Of a DNA stretch of 64,000 bases, positions 36,232 through 50,316 are shown one piece after another (positions within the stretch are counted from its first letter, which is position 1; every line of letters begins with the position of its first letter). The stretch lies in NCBI GenBank assembly GCA_026686845.1, contig JAIVEN010000016.1:8511501-8575500 (forward strand). The letters run 5' to 3'. Under the pieces are notes generated by a model. It was not told the origin of the DNA. It searched no databases and saw nothing but the letters and a program-made list of their open reading frames with translations. Origin of the DNA: Adenanthera pavonina (Eukaryota; Streptophyta; Magnoliopsida; Fabales; Fabaceae). The translations under genes were made by a program, and so were the position numbers.

Positions 36232-36603
36232 ATGGCCACTACTTTCACCCCCGTCTGCCCTGCCGTTATCCAAGCTTCTGCCAGCTCCGGCCACCGTAAA
36301 CCCGACCAAGATCGCCGGAAAAATTCTTCCTCCAGCTGGTGGACTCCGATCTTCGGCTGGTCTTCCGAACCGGACTACATTGATTTCAACAACAAGACCG
36401 CAGATCTTCCGGAGAAATCCAAGTCCGTTACCGAGTTGAAATCGAAACCTGGAAAACCGCGGTTCGCCGGTTGCTTTACCGAGGACAAGGCGAGGCAGCT
36501 CCGGTTGATGACCATGGAGACGGAGACCTTTCACGACACCATGTATCACTCGGCGATCGCTTCTCGACTCGCCTCCGACTTCAAGACTCGCTCCGATCCG
36601 TAA
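36232..36603 (+). CDS. Plant-specific conserved small protein, function unknown
   Basis: Intronless 123-aa protein. Its features match a conserved but uncharacterised plant family. The middle has SSSWWTPIFGWSSEPDYIDF, and the C-terminal half has the block GCFTEDKARQLRLMTMETET followed by FHDTMYHSAIASRLASDF. I know of no assigned biochemical role. There is no signal peptide or membrane segment. The N-terminus is Ser/Pro-rich, and the Arg/Lys content suggests a soluble protein. The upstream region holds a TATA box and a G-box. The higher GC content than the surroundings and the conserved block argue for a real gene. No defect was seen. Confidence 0.85.
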   Translation: MATTFTPVCPAVIQASASSGHRKPDQDRRKNSSSSWWTPIFGWSSEPDYIDFNNKTADLPEKSKSVTELKSKPGKPRFAGCFTEDKARQLRLMTMETETFHDTMYHSAIASRLASDFKTRSDP

Positions 36604-39600
36604 ATTCTCCGGCTGCGGCAGTCTAACGTTACGTATCTCACTAGATTAATTTTCCTTCCTCTTTTGTTGTTTTGCGTGTCAAATTTTAGGCGTTGATGGC
36701 ACTGTTGATGAGGAATGATGAAAGAATGTATAATACTTTGGTTGATTATGTATATAAAATCAAGTTTGTAATGATCCGATCTCGTTTTTGCTGTTGTTTT
36801 TTTGCTGTTTCCAAATTCAAACGGAATGACGATGGATCTGATTGCAGAACCTTTAATTATTAATTATTATTAATATCTAAAATTAGGTGGATCTGACGCA
36901 GGAAATTAACTTGGCTAAGAACAATTGGATCAGGCATTGAAATTGAAAATTTGGAATGATTGAAGAATCAATTACGAAAGGCTGTTACGGAGCCCCACTT
37001 CTAACTTGAATGATTATTATACTACTGCTTACTGGAAACGCACGCACACCGATGCATTGGTGTAGATGCATGTACTGAATTAGTGCCCTGTGTGTTGTGA
37101 ATGGAATCTTGGATTGGATTGGATCCTGGGATTTAAAAGCCAAGCCCACAGATATTGGCATCTCGCTCAAGAATATGCTAATCAACTTCAGTGGATTCCA
37201 TTACCCAGGATACTTGCAGCAACTAACTCCTATTCAATCACCGCCTCATTTCTTTTTTTTTTTTGTACAATTATATTCAAACTTTTTCAAAAGCTTATCA
37301 CCATATTCATTACATGGACATATTCAATGTGCTTATGATTTCGTTTGTCATCTTTTCCTGGCCTTGGTGTTTTTTTTTTTTATCGTCACTTTGTACAAAT
37401 TTGTGCATTATCTGAATGGAAGTTATGAACTCTGTACTGTTATCAACTGTTGCGTACATTGAGAAGGAGTTCCCTCAGTGGGTGAATTATAATTTGATAG
37501 ATTCACGATCAAATTGTAACTTATTGCAATTGATTGAATTTCAGGCTGATTAGAATTTGCAAAAGAAAATTGATTTTATCGATATGCCAATCATTTGCGT
37601 GGCGTTCCAAAATTACAAATTTATCTCTCAATACATGTATTAGTTAAATGCCAATCATTTTGTTTCTTAGTATTCAGAGAGGAGATCTGTTTCTATCTTA
37701 TTGATTAGTTCACACAACATATTGACAAGAAATTGTGTCCAATGGGTGGAAAACTTACTTTCCCCGTCCCCTCTTTTGTCAATTATTTCTAGGGTTGGCT
37801 AATATTGATCGGCTATCACTTAGCTATATTTTTATCATTGTATCTCATAATTTTTTTATGTGAGTTTCATATCTGCTGTTAAAGAAAGAAAAAGTTACAA
37901 TATTGTGTACGCTTGTGAGTCTCTGCAACTAACTTTGAACTATTTAGAAGGGCAAAAGCAGAAAATGCTCCAGACATTTAACATTTGATTAAGTACATGG
38001 TTCTAAGTTTGATTTTTAAATGTGTATATGGAGAATGACTTAATAAAAAAGACAAAACCTATTTTAGTAATTTTTATATTTTAAAAAAATTAATATTTAA
38101 CTATTGACGGGAATACCATTGGTACTCGCCAACCAAAAAAATGCAGACAATAACAGCAACGGCAGAAAATGCTGCTAGTGTGAAAAGAAAATTAAAAAAA
38201 TATATATATTTAAATGCAGACAAGGAGATGCCAGTTGTGAAACGACGAAAACTAGGAGCGACCAAAATGGCACGATTTAAAATCAAAACAAGACAATAGA
38301 AAAAAAGCAAGCGGAAAAAGAGTATTGAAAGCTAAGCATTAGATAATTCCAAAAATCTCGAGGGCCAAGGCTTCTCCTGCCGAGTGCCGACCAAGATTTA
38401 GAAAACTATGCATTGCCAAGTCAACAAAATAAACCATTCGCTTCCTGAAAAACTTAAATATATGTAATATTCCTTTTTCATTACTTTTTTTTTGGATATG
38501 CTAGATTTTTAAAAATTATTGGTTCCGATTATTTTGGATTGAGTTAGATTAAACTACTCAGATGAAAATCTCCAATAACTACAATTTTCTTCATCTTAAA
38601 ATCTTGCTTAAGAAACCATGCAAAACCAAGTGTTGTTAGTTTTTTTTCCTGGTATTTGTTATTGTTTTTCTTTGAAGGCCCAAAAAATGAGAAAACGGGT
38701 ATGTTCTTTTATGGGCCTGGAACTACTAAGCCCGGCATGCATGAGGAGTTCATTATCCTTGGATAGCTTCTAATAGAATATAGTTCCCGTTGGTCCCAAA
38801 AAAAAAAGAAAAATGAAGAAGAAGAACAAAGGTCACCAAATATTTGAGCATTTTGAATCCCGATAACAGCTCCCTAACTTCATAGTTACAGTTACGGTAA
38901 CCACATCACATGATGTAACTCGCAAAGAATATAGTGACCATTAATGTTTCAAAACAATTTATGGGAACCATGATCAAATTTGACCTATACTATTAACAAG
39001 TTACCAGGCTGTCGTGCAGCAAAATTATCCAAAGCGTTCCAAGATAGATGCCATGCCACTGGTAGGGTTATGATGCTGTAACTATAGAGAGTATGCTGGC
39101 CTTTGGTTATGGGCTTTCCTCAAAAATGTTATTGAAAGTTGAGGCTATTCCATGTTCTTTTTTTTTCTTGGTCCCAAAAGAAAGATAATCATATAATTAA
39201 AGCAGCAAACCAGAGTACAATACCAGATCTGCTATTCAGCCTATTCCATGTTCACTATGGAGCAAAATGTTTTTAACAAAGGCCAATGGTTTGACTCCTC
39301 ATAGTATGAGTGTGTATGTGTGTGTGAGAGGGGTCAAACTAAAACATAGTGGTCAAGCGTTATTCCCATGGCTAGGCACATCGGAAACGGTTCTCACTTG
39401 GTACACCCCTAGATTCTTCCTAGATAATGATAATACTAATACTAGTACTTCCTAGAGGGAGAAAAAAAAAGTTGAACTGAAGTTGAGAGGAATAGATGAG
39501 TTTTGGGGATGAGAATTCAGAGGTGAAGGTGCTTAGAATATGAATGAATGAATGAATGAGGCGCATTGATTGGAACATATACATAGGCTACAAGCTAATA

Positions 39601-41655
39601 GTAAGTTTGTGGCATTGTCATGGTCAGGTGGTCAGCTCGTGAATACCACATGACTGATGGCCACTCCCTACTCTGTAGCTCCTACACACATTAACACAAC
39701 TGGACCAACCATCGGCTATCGCCTCACTTCCACCGCCCCATCATCGCCAATTTGCCCACAGGACTTGTCCCTATCGGTGTCGCTTCTAACCCACACAACC
39801 CTTTCGTCCCCATTGATTCCCCATTTACTCTTGACACTGTGCTCATGCTCACGCCACTTCCCCACTCGGCACTAGTAGGTACCGTTACCAAGCATGAGTG
39901 GGGGCATGTGAAAGCTGGACCTGCAAGCACGTCTATCACCTGTTGGGGTTCCCCTCATTACTACATTGTCCATTTTTTCAGGAGCTCAAGGTCCCACCCT
40001 GGTAAAATTTTCATGTCGCTTCTGTGTTTGGTGTTTTGCTTTGGGCTTTTGGCCCTAGTTATCTACTACTACTATTTACTTCCTACTTGTTTTTTCTCCT
40101 TACTTTTGGTTTTAAAAGTCATGCTCTATTGTTGTTCCTCAAGGGGACTCACTTTGCTCTCCGGCCCATGCTGTCTTGCTATGTATTGGCTCCTCGTCAG
40201 TGGAATCATCCATATGCGTATGTTGTGTGTCTGCTAATTTTGTTCTTAGTCTAATTATCCTGAGATTAGAATGAATGGCTTCCGTGTCATCTATATGGGT
40301 GGGGACAGATCTGTGAAGCAATTAATTTAAGTATGTAACGAAGACTGATCAGAAAATCAGAGAGATGCAGAAAAGGATCTTTTATGTGTAGTCTTTTTTA
40401 TACCTCTGTAGCTATGACTTGTGTTTGACCGCTTGTATATGTGATCATTCAATGTATTATTTATAATATCAAGTTCTGCAGGATAAAGAGGGGGAAACCC
40501 TGCAACCGCTGGGGGGAATTTGGCAACAAACTACATATTATAGTCCCGAGTAATAAAAGCATTTATGTACAGTCTTTTTCTTCTCCTCTATGCCATGAAT
40601 CTGTCTATGTTACATCTTTCATTGCATTATAAAGTGGAACTATAAGTGGCCCCTGTGCATTATTGCATGGAATATGAAGTTCATGCCCAATGAATAGTGT
40701 GATTTTTTATTAATTTGATTATATATATTGATCCTTACACAATTAGTTGGTGAGGAGTTACAGCAACACAAGGTCTAATTTTTTAGTTGAAGCTGTAAAA
40801 CTACATGCATAGTGCGTGGTGATATATTAAACTCATGAACTTGTTCTGACCTGATTAATTATTAGCATCGGAAGCCAGTTTAAGTTCTCTTAAAATGAAG
40901 AGAATTAAAAAATACTAGCTTGTTTAGGGCTTTGGATGGGGGAAGAATACAATAGTAATGGAAGAATGTGACTTATCATTGAAGGGCCCATCATGTGATG
41001 TGAGGATGCATATTTATGACAAGTTTGCATGGGCCGGGAAGCGCCCTCATGGTAGGGTAGGGTTTTTGATGATGGGAGAAATAAACATATTGTAGCTTGT
41101 TTCCATGTAAATCTGAAACAGGACATGTTCTTCAAAGGAAGCATGTGCTTACACATAAACGGGAGGGCATAAATAGGAGGATAGCTAGCAAATGTCATTG
41201 TCTATGCATATGCATCTATTAGCAATGGAAGCTAAAGAAATAGGGAAACCTGAATTTATTGGCAATAAGGGCTGGTAGGTTCGCCTATACTATCATTTCA
41301 TATATACTTCTTCTCACTCCCACTCTCTTTCAACTTGGTTGTGATCATTTTGGATTCTCTTGCTTTGACACATTTGTTACATCTTACATTTAAAAATATT
41401 TTTTCATGAAAACTGCTTATTTATTGTATGAAAACATTATTATAAAAACTCAAACAAATTAAAACTTTAAAATTGAACAAAACTGTTTTCATTGATTTTT
41501 AACTCATTACATAGTGATTTTTCAAAAATTATTTTCATGTGGTTTAAGTCTCTAAAAATTATGCACATTTTTAATTTTTAGGGAAAAATAATAACGCTTG
41601 AAATGAAGGCACAGATTCATACAGTTTATTGAATAATTATTACTGTTCATTTTCA
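36604..41655. other. Intergenic, no gene recognised
   Basis: Starts with the 3' UTR of the 36232 gene. 39620-40260 is C-rich and contains overlapping open frames of up to 161 codons (39752-40237, +), but none resembles a known protein. It could be a non-coding RNA or a decayed gene. A TATA-like GCATAAATAGG at about 41168 precedes a short frame MEAKEIGKPEFIGNKGW. No microRNA sequence I know was found. Confidence 0.45.
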
Positions 41656-43032
41656 TGCCCCTATTTCTATCCAAAAATTGAACCTTAATTTTGAAAATTC
41701 ATTTATCTTAATATATAAAGACATTTGGTACATACTTAGCATCATTGGAAACTTTGCATGTCTACTTTCTAGCCATATTTATTTTGTACATTTCTTTTAC
41801 TTTTACTAACCGATATACTAATTTAAACCTTCAAGGGTCAGAGACAACTTTCACTGGAGTAGTTTTGGAAAAATATAAATAACTACCATTATATGAGTCC
41901 AAATATAACCAAACAAATGTTATTTTGTTGCTGAAATATAGATCTATCCATATATATAGACATCAAAATTTTTTGAGATATATTTCATTTTATACAATAG
42001 TTTGAATCAAATAGTATAAAATACAATATTAACAGCTTTCAGCAAGATTCCATTATCATTATTCCTCATGCTCCCCTTTGCCATGATTTGACCCTATTAT
42101 TGGTTAATTATGGGGTGAGATTGGAAAATTTCAGTAGTTAACTTGCATTATTAAACTTTAAACTAAATGAAAGAAGAAAGATACTAGAAGAGATTAAGAA
42201 AAGAAACTTACCCCTTGAAAACCTCTTCTAGCCTCTTTTTCCATCCTCTCTTCCTTCTCCTTCCTTCTCTCTTCCTTTTCTTCCTTCTTTCTCTCTCTAA
42301 CATCCCTCTTGGTGTGGTAAAAATGAGCAAATAGCAAGGAGGGTTGAGGGGGTATTTATAGGAAGCTTAGATGGATTGTGGCCATTAGATTTCATTATGA
42401 ATTATTCTTTACTATTTTATCCCAAGATATTTTATCCCATGTCAGAAAGAAGTGAGGGGCATCTCTGTCCAATGATTTTGGCCAAGAAAGTCAAAAAGTG
42501 AACTTGTACTTGTCATTACTTTATCATATCTATTTGGATCTGGTTTGTGTGTTTTTTCCTGAGTTTTCTTTTATATCATATATATTTACATGTTTATTTT
42601 ATCTGTGTGACCCAATAATTTTTCTCTCTTACTTTTTCATGTGAGATCTACCAGTCTTGCTTATTTTTCACAATTCATTCCCTCCGGTATTTACTACTTA
42701 TGTGAGACCTACTTTTACTGTACTTATATTTTTCCTCTCTTGACCCATATATCCAATATTACTTGTATTTTTAACCTGCACCGGAATATTATAATATTAT
42801 TTTCTCTCTCTTCTATTAGAAAATGACCATTTAACCCTTACTTTTTGGCAAAATGACTTTTTGCCCTTTTAAGTCCCTTTTTAATGTTTTTATGATACTT
42901 TAAGCCTTAAACCTATTTAATTAAATATTTAGTCTTCCCCAATTATTATAAATTAATCTAGAACAATTCAATATCATTCATAATATCATTTCTTCATAAT
43001 ATACATACATGAAAAATGAGTATGATGCAACA
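41656..43032 (-). mobile_element. Probable solo LTR of a retrotransposon
   Basis: On the minus strand the segment begins TGTTGCATCATACTC and ends ATAGGGGCA, so it has TG...CA termini. It is flanked by the 5-bp direct repeat TTTCA (41651-41655 and 43033-43037). Inside, on the same strand, CCTATAAATACCCCC at about 42353-42360 is followed by a purine-rich (GAGA/GGAA) leader and a GGGGTAAG donor-like site, as in the R/U5 of plant LTRs. No internal coding region or second LTR is present. The length is 1,377 bp, and the element family is not determined. Confidence 0.6.
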
Positions 43033-46000
43033 TTTCAATCCCTTATCACTTGACAACTAAATATGCCATATTGTCCTCATTCTGAACTTCATAAGCTGCC
43101 CTTCCTTTAATTTGTCGGACCATCAATTTTGTTTTCATTGTGGACTCCTTTCTATTAAACATTAACCAACATGATCCGGGTCAAACTTCCTTTTCTTCTT
43201 TTCTTTTTATTTTTCCCTCTGTGGAAAGTAAAAACTGATATAAGCCAGTAGGTATGGTTTAATGGTGAGGGATAGAAATTCTTAGGTTTAAACTTTCGAT
43301 TTCATCATCTATCAAATAGAAGTTGGAGCTGATAATGGTAACATGTTCAAATTATACTCCCTTCAATGCTCAAGGCTTTTTAGGGCAAAAGCAGAGAAGA
43401 GAATGGTTTAATAAGGAAATCAAGAGAGTGGCTTGTTCGCTTGAGGTTAAAAAGGAGACGTACTAAGGTGAAAGTAGAACTTACTTATGTATAAGACAGG
43501 GTTTAAGGAAAGCGGCATAATTGAACAAGGATGGTTTTAAAAGGGACAAAACCAGGAGCATATAAAATATAGTACCGTGTCTGTAGTTACCTTCATTTGT
43601 CTACAGCAGGAACAAAATAATACAGTGATTTTGAGAAGAAATACATGGGAAGGTAGTAAAAAAAGTAAACTTGGCTTCATCATAACATAGATGACTGATT
43701 TCTAACTGAAAAAGTGAAAATACATGCCCTCGATTCACGAGGGGCTTAGGAGGGCCTAAAATATATCTCATTTGTATATTTCTTTAATATAATATTTGTA
43801 GTTTCAATGGGTAGATATATCATATATGCATACTTTTTTTTTTTTTGACAAAGCAAATGCTTGCATAGTTGCATTAGCTAGCTGCATCAAAAGTACGGAT
43901 TTTCCTGTCCGTGATTCTCATACATCACTTCTTACTACCAGAGGTTGTTATCTTTGTGTACTCAAAAACAAACCTGACCCTGCTGTCTCTGCTTTCTCTC
44001 TGAATGAAACAACGTTTTATAACCATGTGACTTTCTTTCATCATTTCCCTTTTCCAAAATTAACCTCGTTAGTTTGGTGTTATACTTCTTTCTCCCTAAA
44101 ACACCATCTAGTTAGACAGTCACGCTGAAAAGCAAATAATACTCTTTACTTTTTTAAGGTATTACAGTTAAGGGGTGTCCTGGAGATTTGTCCCGTTTAA
44201 ATTCTTTTTATGGGTGATTTCAATGGCATACTCTCCTTCGTGGGCTAGTACATTTAGGACTTTACTTCTAAAGTGCTTCCTAGTGGAATCAAAAACAAAT
44301 TGACAAAGGAAGATACTGCTAAGCCATTCCTTTTGGTTGTGAACTCCTCCCTGTTGATTTTGTTTTATACCACTTGATTAAATTATGCTAAACTGACAAA
44401 AGAAAGAACAAATCTTATTAGTTTGAACTGGGAATTTGTTCTCAATTGCACATGTTTATTATCTTGTTTCATTTGGGAAGAGTGTGAAAAACATAAGCTG
44501 GACAAGTAACCAACTCTGAGAACATATGTTTAAATCATGTTTCAGTGGCATTATGCAAAAGGAATATGTGTAGGGCAAGGATGATGTTCACAAGGGCAAG
44601 AAAGGTTAATTTGTTAAACTAGGTGGGGGACCTTGTTTGAAACATAAACAAGTTGTGCAGCTGGGGTAGGACTGGGTTGATGCAACGTAGGGCTTTGAGA
44701 CACTGAGGTGTGAATGACTCTATCTGTTTTTATGTGAAGTGTGGGAAAAGGGTGGACCAAAACAAACGGTATGACACGTGGAAGTTCTTGATTTGACATG
44801 ACTGCAATATTGCTGCATGTGAATTAGTAATGACAACCTTAATTGCGTGGAAGAAAGCTCCTTATTATGTTGAGATCTTATTGCACCTTCCTCTCCTACT
44901 ACAAAGGATCCCAGCCCATCATTGTTTTCTTTTCTTTCCTTCGGTTCGTATTTAATGTACTTCTCTGCACAAAAGTTACTGAACTATGTGAATCATATGC
45001 TAGGCTAAAGCTGTGTGCTCAATATGTACGGCTTTTCCTACTTTTGTTTCAAACAAGAAGGAAAATTAAATTGAAGATTTGAGGATTTTGGCATTCGTAA
45101 CATCTTATTTAAGGGATAATGGTTTTCTTTTATCTTTTGCTCATTGCCAAAGCATGCGCAATCGCATGCCTTGATTGACATATAGTGAACTTGAGCTTTT
45201 ACTTAATCCCTTTGACCCTATAATAATTCAGTCCGCATTTTCTTGCCCATTGGCGTATTTAAATTAAACAAGAAACATTGTTACTATTCTCATCATTAAA
45301 AGTTGATGGGAGATCTTGTAAAGGCAAACTGTTTTTCCATATGGATTTGGCCTTGAGTGGCAAATCAGATTTGATATTAACTCCACTGATCTTCCATTTA
45401 ATCCAAGGTCAAAAAGTCATCTCACGTAAAGCACTATGAAAGCATATTTAGCTTGCCAAATATAGAAAGACAAGTGGATATCCATATCCTCAGCATGCCC
45501 AATGACAAATATAAAATAATATCATATCGGGTTGATGACTTTAATTGTTTAAAGACTAAGTGATCTCAAGTAGGAGATTTGTAATATGGTGGGAGGGAGA
45601 TTTGCTAGCAAATCTTATGCATATCCCCTTGTTTGCTCTCATAGCTTCTCTACTCTCTTACCAACTAAATATTTTGAAAGTTTTTTAAGTTGAGTTTCTT
45701 CTATTTCCTATTAAGACATGCTGTGACTAGCTAGGAGAAAAATTTTTATGTATGAGTATTGGAGCAAATTATTGTCAATTATTTCCTTGGCTTTTTGGTT
45801 TTAGCTGGTGTATGATTGAATTCAATTATTTGTTTTCTCTATTAATTTCAGAACTTCTTTTCAACACACTTTTTGATTATTTTAGTCTAATATTGATGCA
45901 TGCTTCATAGTGGTCTATTAATCATATTGGATGTGTTCTTCATTGTCCTCATATGTTTTGTTAGATACCCTCAATTAATTACCCAATAGCTAGCCTAGCC

Positions 46001-49000
46001 TCAGCCTAACTTTGAAATTTAAAATTTTGACTAGGGTTTTTAAACTTTTAATTGAAAGTAACTTAGAAAAAAATGATTTGACGGTTCAATTATCGCAACT
46101 TCAATTTTCTGATATTCCATTGGTTCGAAAACAGAACATTGATTCAAAAATTCTAGCCCTCTCTGCCCTCTTTGATGTATCATGGTGTTACCTTTGATTG
46201 ATTTTACAAGTAATCTTTTTCATTCCCTTTTAAATATCAAAGGACTAGCTTGTGATTGCCCAAGGGATGTGTACTTTCATGAATATGTTCAAGTGCATGC
46301 TTTGTCACTTGAGAGTTTAATAAAAGCCAAGGAATTCAAGATAATTAATCAAATTGGTAAGGAATGTTGATTTGTCTTTTTTATCTTCAAACAAGTACTT
46401 TGATAATGAGATTTTGAATACACCAAAACCAATTTGATGTGAGACACTACAATATCCTTAAAATAACCAAATGAAAAACATTAATCTCCAACAAAACCCA
46501 AAAAAAAATATATATTAAGCTTCAAACCACTTTTAATAAGAAATTAAATTCATAAGTTATTATTTTATAACCTAACTTAGCCAAATAAGTCTAACTAAAT
46601 GGTGGGACCTGTGCATTGCACAAAATCTTACATAATAGTTGCTCTATTTGAATAGTACGACTTCTTATAAATTTATTAGATATATAGATATGACAAAAGA
46701 AAATTCAAATTACTAGTAGTTAGAATATTGACCTATACAAACTTGAAGTTTTGTAATGAGATTAATGAGTGATAATCTTGGAACAGTCTCAAAACTTAAA
46801 ATAAATGCTCTATACAATTAGCAGCTAATTAATAATGTATTAATGTCTGATTATGTACGTACTTGAGTATTAAAATCACAAAGGGAAAAAGAAGGGAAGT
46901 AGGTGTGCTACTACCTTTTTCTGGTCTGCAGCAAAAGCGGACAATACAAGATTCAGCCAAGCGTTATATATATACATATATATATATATAAACTGTTAGA
47001 AAATAGTGAAAACGTAGAGTGGCAGCTTTTATTGGATTGATTAAATCTTTGGCAAATATGAAAAACGATAAAGAGGAGATAGAATAAGTATTGCAAGCAG
47101 TCTACCACACCTGATGCAGCCAGACTTAGATACAGGCTTTATAATGGTTGGATAATAGTGGTCATTTTCGAAAACTCCAGGCCACTTAGTTGATTGCATA
47201 TTCAAGTTTGTCTTTTTCTCTTCTAGATTTTGCAGAGAAAGTTTTGTTAGCCACATCAGCCTCATGATTCTCTAGTTTTTTAAAAGGCAAAATAAATTTC
47301 CCATTTCCCCAAGCCTTATCCCCAGATCTTCTCTGATACTGTCTGAAGAATTGCTTTAGATAAGCTAAATTTGTAAAATTAACACACACACACACATATA
47401 TATAGTGATTACAGTCCCAAACCATATCATTACAAATATTAGGAATCCTTTGAAATTAACACACACAGAGACTCTTAAATATGAAGCTCTTGTATATCTA
47501 TTTCATCCCAAAGGCTATTTAATGGGCTTGAGATCTAGCTTGTTAATATACATAAGAACCTATCAAAGTAGGGACATGAAAGAAAGAGTCATGTTTTGTA
47601 TTAAATACTGATATTAAATAAAATAAAATGCAATATCTCATGAAGGTTGAGCTTAGAAGGTGATAAATAGAGTAGGACCCATGGTCCCAAAGTGTCTTGG
47701 GAGTATTAGGACAAGATGAGGAGAGGGGGGGTTTGGAGTGTTGGGTCAAGCACAGCATATTTCCCCACCTTCTGCCTCTTGCCATACACATACAATAACC
47801 CTTTTAAACTTGTTCCCATGTGCTCTTCCCTTCACCACCAACATTCCAATACCCCTCAACTTCCTTTCTGCTCCCCCTTTCCTTCCCTTCTATTACTTCT
47901 TTCCTCTCAACAAAGAAATTTTTTTTGTATCTACAGCTAGACACATTTCTCTATACATTACACGGAATCTAAAGAATATGATCAATATTACTGTTCTTCA
48001 CTTATGAATAATTAATAATGTGGTTTTCTGTAAATTTTTAATTTTATATTGATGATTATTAGTTAAACATATAGGCTGCTTCCTCATCTTTGAGTTTTAA
48101 TTTTATCAGCTTAGTAGCCTGTTAGTGCATGATTGTTCATGGAGTTGACTTAAGAGATGGTGTTTTTCTCATATATGTTTCCCCTGATATGGTTGTGTAA
48201 TCCCTTAACCAGATATGTTTGCTTTCGTTTGTTACTGTTCTTAGTAATTATGTGGTTCAATTTTTTTATACGCAACTAACTTGTTAGCTAGCTGGAAGTT
48301 TATAATTTTGGGGCTATTTGTGCTAATAAAAGTTACACATATAGGCTGCGAACTGCTATGTGACTTTTGCTTATTTGGCTTATTCATTGACAATTATTGA
48401 TGAGTTGACTCAACAAGTTGTTTTTCCATATATCTCTCCATGTGTAAACATATTCCTGTTGTCATTTGTCGTGGAATCTCATGTATAATTAATTAATTGG
48501 ATATTATATATATATATATATATATATATCTTTTTGGTTTCTCTTTTCCTTAAATTTCTGTTTGAACCTAAGAAAGATAGGTAAGCACGAGATAATTGAA
48601 CTTTTGCAGAGTTATTCCTAACGGAGAACTTGTATATATGAAAAGAAAGCGAGAGTGAAAATCAAACATAAACATGTAAAACTCGGTTTAACTTTAAACA
48701 TCAAAAACTGATATAATGAGTGAGTGTGTGCACACGCGAGTTTTAATTACAATTGAAGTTACGTTTAATCATGTGACTCATTTCTCGTGTTCCTCACAAA
48801 TCTTCCGTAAAGAATACAGCTCCCACATATTTTGCTTAATTGAAACAAAACTTTCCAGTGGATTTTTTTTCTTGCTTCACTGCAAACCATCAATATATAA
48901 TAAAATTTATAATGAGTTATACCATTATTAAGTTATAGACAGTATGATTTATTTCTCAAACTTTGTACAATATATGAAAAAATATGTTATAAAATTTATA

Positions 49001-49524
49001 ATAAGTTATACTGTACAAAAACTATAGACAGTGTGAATTGTTTATTAAACTTCGTGTGATACATAGAAAAATATGTTTGATTAATGTTAATTAAATAAGG
49101 TAACTAACGATAATTGAATTAGGTGAGAGGGACATAATATCCCTTAAATAAAATCTTAGTTCAAATTTTATGAATAAAAAATATATTGAGGTTACTTCCA
49201 TTTAGTTTTGATAATTATTGAATTTGATCCGGCCTGGATACCAAATAGTTGTGAAAAGAAAAAAAAAATTGTACCGGACGGTTTATATGAAAATAGAAGC
49301 AATGTTCTTTCCTTAATTAAATAAAAGGGCAAAACTTAAATTTCCAGTACTAATCCAAGTGATGGGAATTGGGACCTTTTATATTGCAGGTTGGACGTGG
49401 CACTGCACAATCGATGTGGCTTAATGCATGATTCAATTAATGCCAGAGTTATCTATAAAACACTAATTAATAGGTATTGCATTGTAATAGTACTTATTTA
49501 TTAATAAAATATAATTACAAAATA
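43033..49524. other. Intergenic, no gene recognised
   Basis: Mostly AT-rich. Unassigned open frames include 43826-44128 (+), 46012-46373 (+, two overlapping frames) and 47186-47425 (-), none resembling a family I know. Microsatellites are present, for example (TA)n near 46970 and 48507-48529. A TSS-like CT-rich stretch is near 47870. Confidence 0.45.
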
Positions 49525-50316
49525 GGTGAAAATATTCATTTAATCTTTTAATTTGGAAGGAGATTTTATTTTAATCATTTAACTTTTAAAATTTTTATTG
49601 TAATACTTTAACTTTAAAAATACGATAAAAAACTTTCAGTATTTAATATTATTAAACAAATTAATAAAAAATTTACTTAAATTCATCAAATCACTATTAT
49701 TATATATTAATTAATATAATAATTATAATGATCATTTTTAAGCTCAAAATAAATAATTAGTACCTTAGAAAAATAAAAAAAAATAAAAAATATGTTAATT
49801 TAAAGCATTAAAAATTATAACTTTAGAATAAATTATATTTAAAATATTGTGGTAAAATTTTTAAAATTATTATATTAAAATGAATAGTTTTTATTTATTT
49901 TGGACAAGTTGAAAATTTTAACTTAAGAATGTAAAGTATAAAAAATAAATATTTATTTTTATAATAAAAACATTTTAATGTCTTAAAATAAATATTTAAA
50001 ATCTAAAAATAAAATCTTTAATTTTAAGGTTGTAATCTTTAACTTCTTCCGTTAACATATTTTTAAAGTAGTAAATATTTAAGCCTTAAAATTATTTTTG
50101 TTATAATTTTTATATTAATTAATACATAATAATATTAATAATATGACTTTTAAATAGGTAAATTATTATTTTTCATTAGTTTATTTAATGATATTAAGAA
50201 TTAGGAAGTCTTTGGTTACATGTTAATAGTTAAAAGATTAATATGAAACATAATAAAATTAAATGGCTAAAATAAAACTTACCTCAAAATTAAAGGACAA
50301 ATAATATACTTTAGTC
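49525..50316. mobile_element. Mutator-like MITE, copy 2
   Basis: Same family as 8635-9407 but in opposite orientation. The left end is GGTGAAAATATTCATTTAAT and the reversed right end is GACTAAAGTATATTATTTGT. Long stretches match copy 1 with few changes, such as TTTATTATGTTTCATATTAA. The flanks TACAAAATA (49516-49524) and TAAAAAATA (50317-50325) agree at 8 of 9 positions, a 9-bp duplication with one later change. It is 792 bp and non-coding. Confidence 0.75.

Noticed and set aside
44600..44760. Possible microRNA hairpin around GGGGTAGGACTGGGTTGATG
   Set aside because: No convincing opposing arm, and no match to the conserved plant microRNA sequences I checked by eye.
46012..46373. Two overlapping plus-strand frames with fairly protein-like composition
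   Set aside because: They are in different frames, have no start context or splice signals that join them, and match no family I know.
47186..47425. Minus-strand frame with a charged C-terminal half (SRREKDKLEYAIN)
   Set aside because: No recognised family, no flanking exons, and part of the frame is translated from a CA/TA microsatellite.
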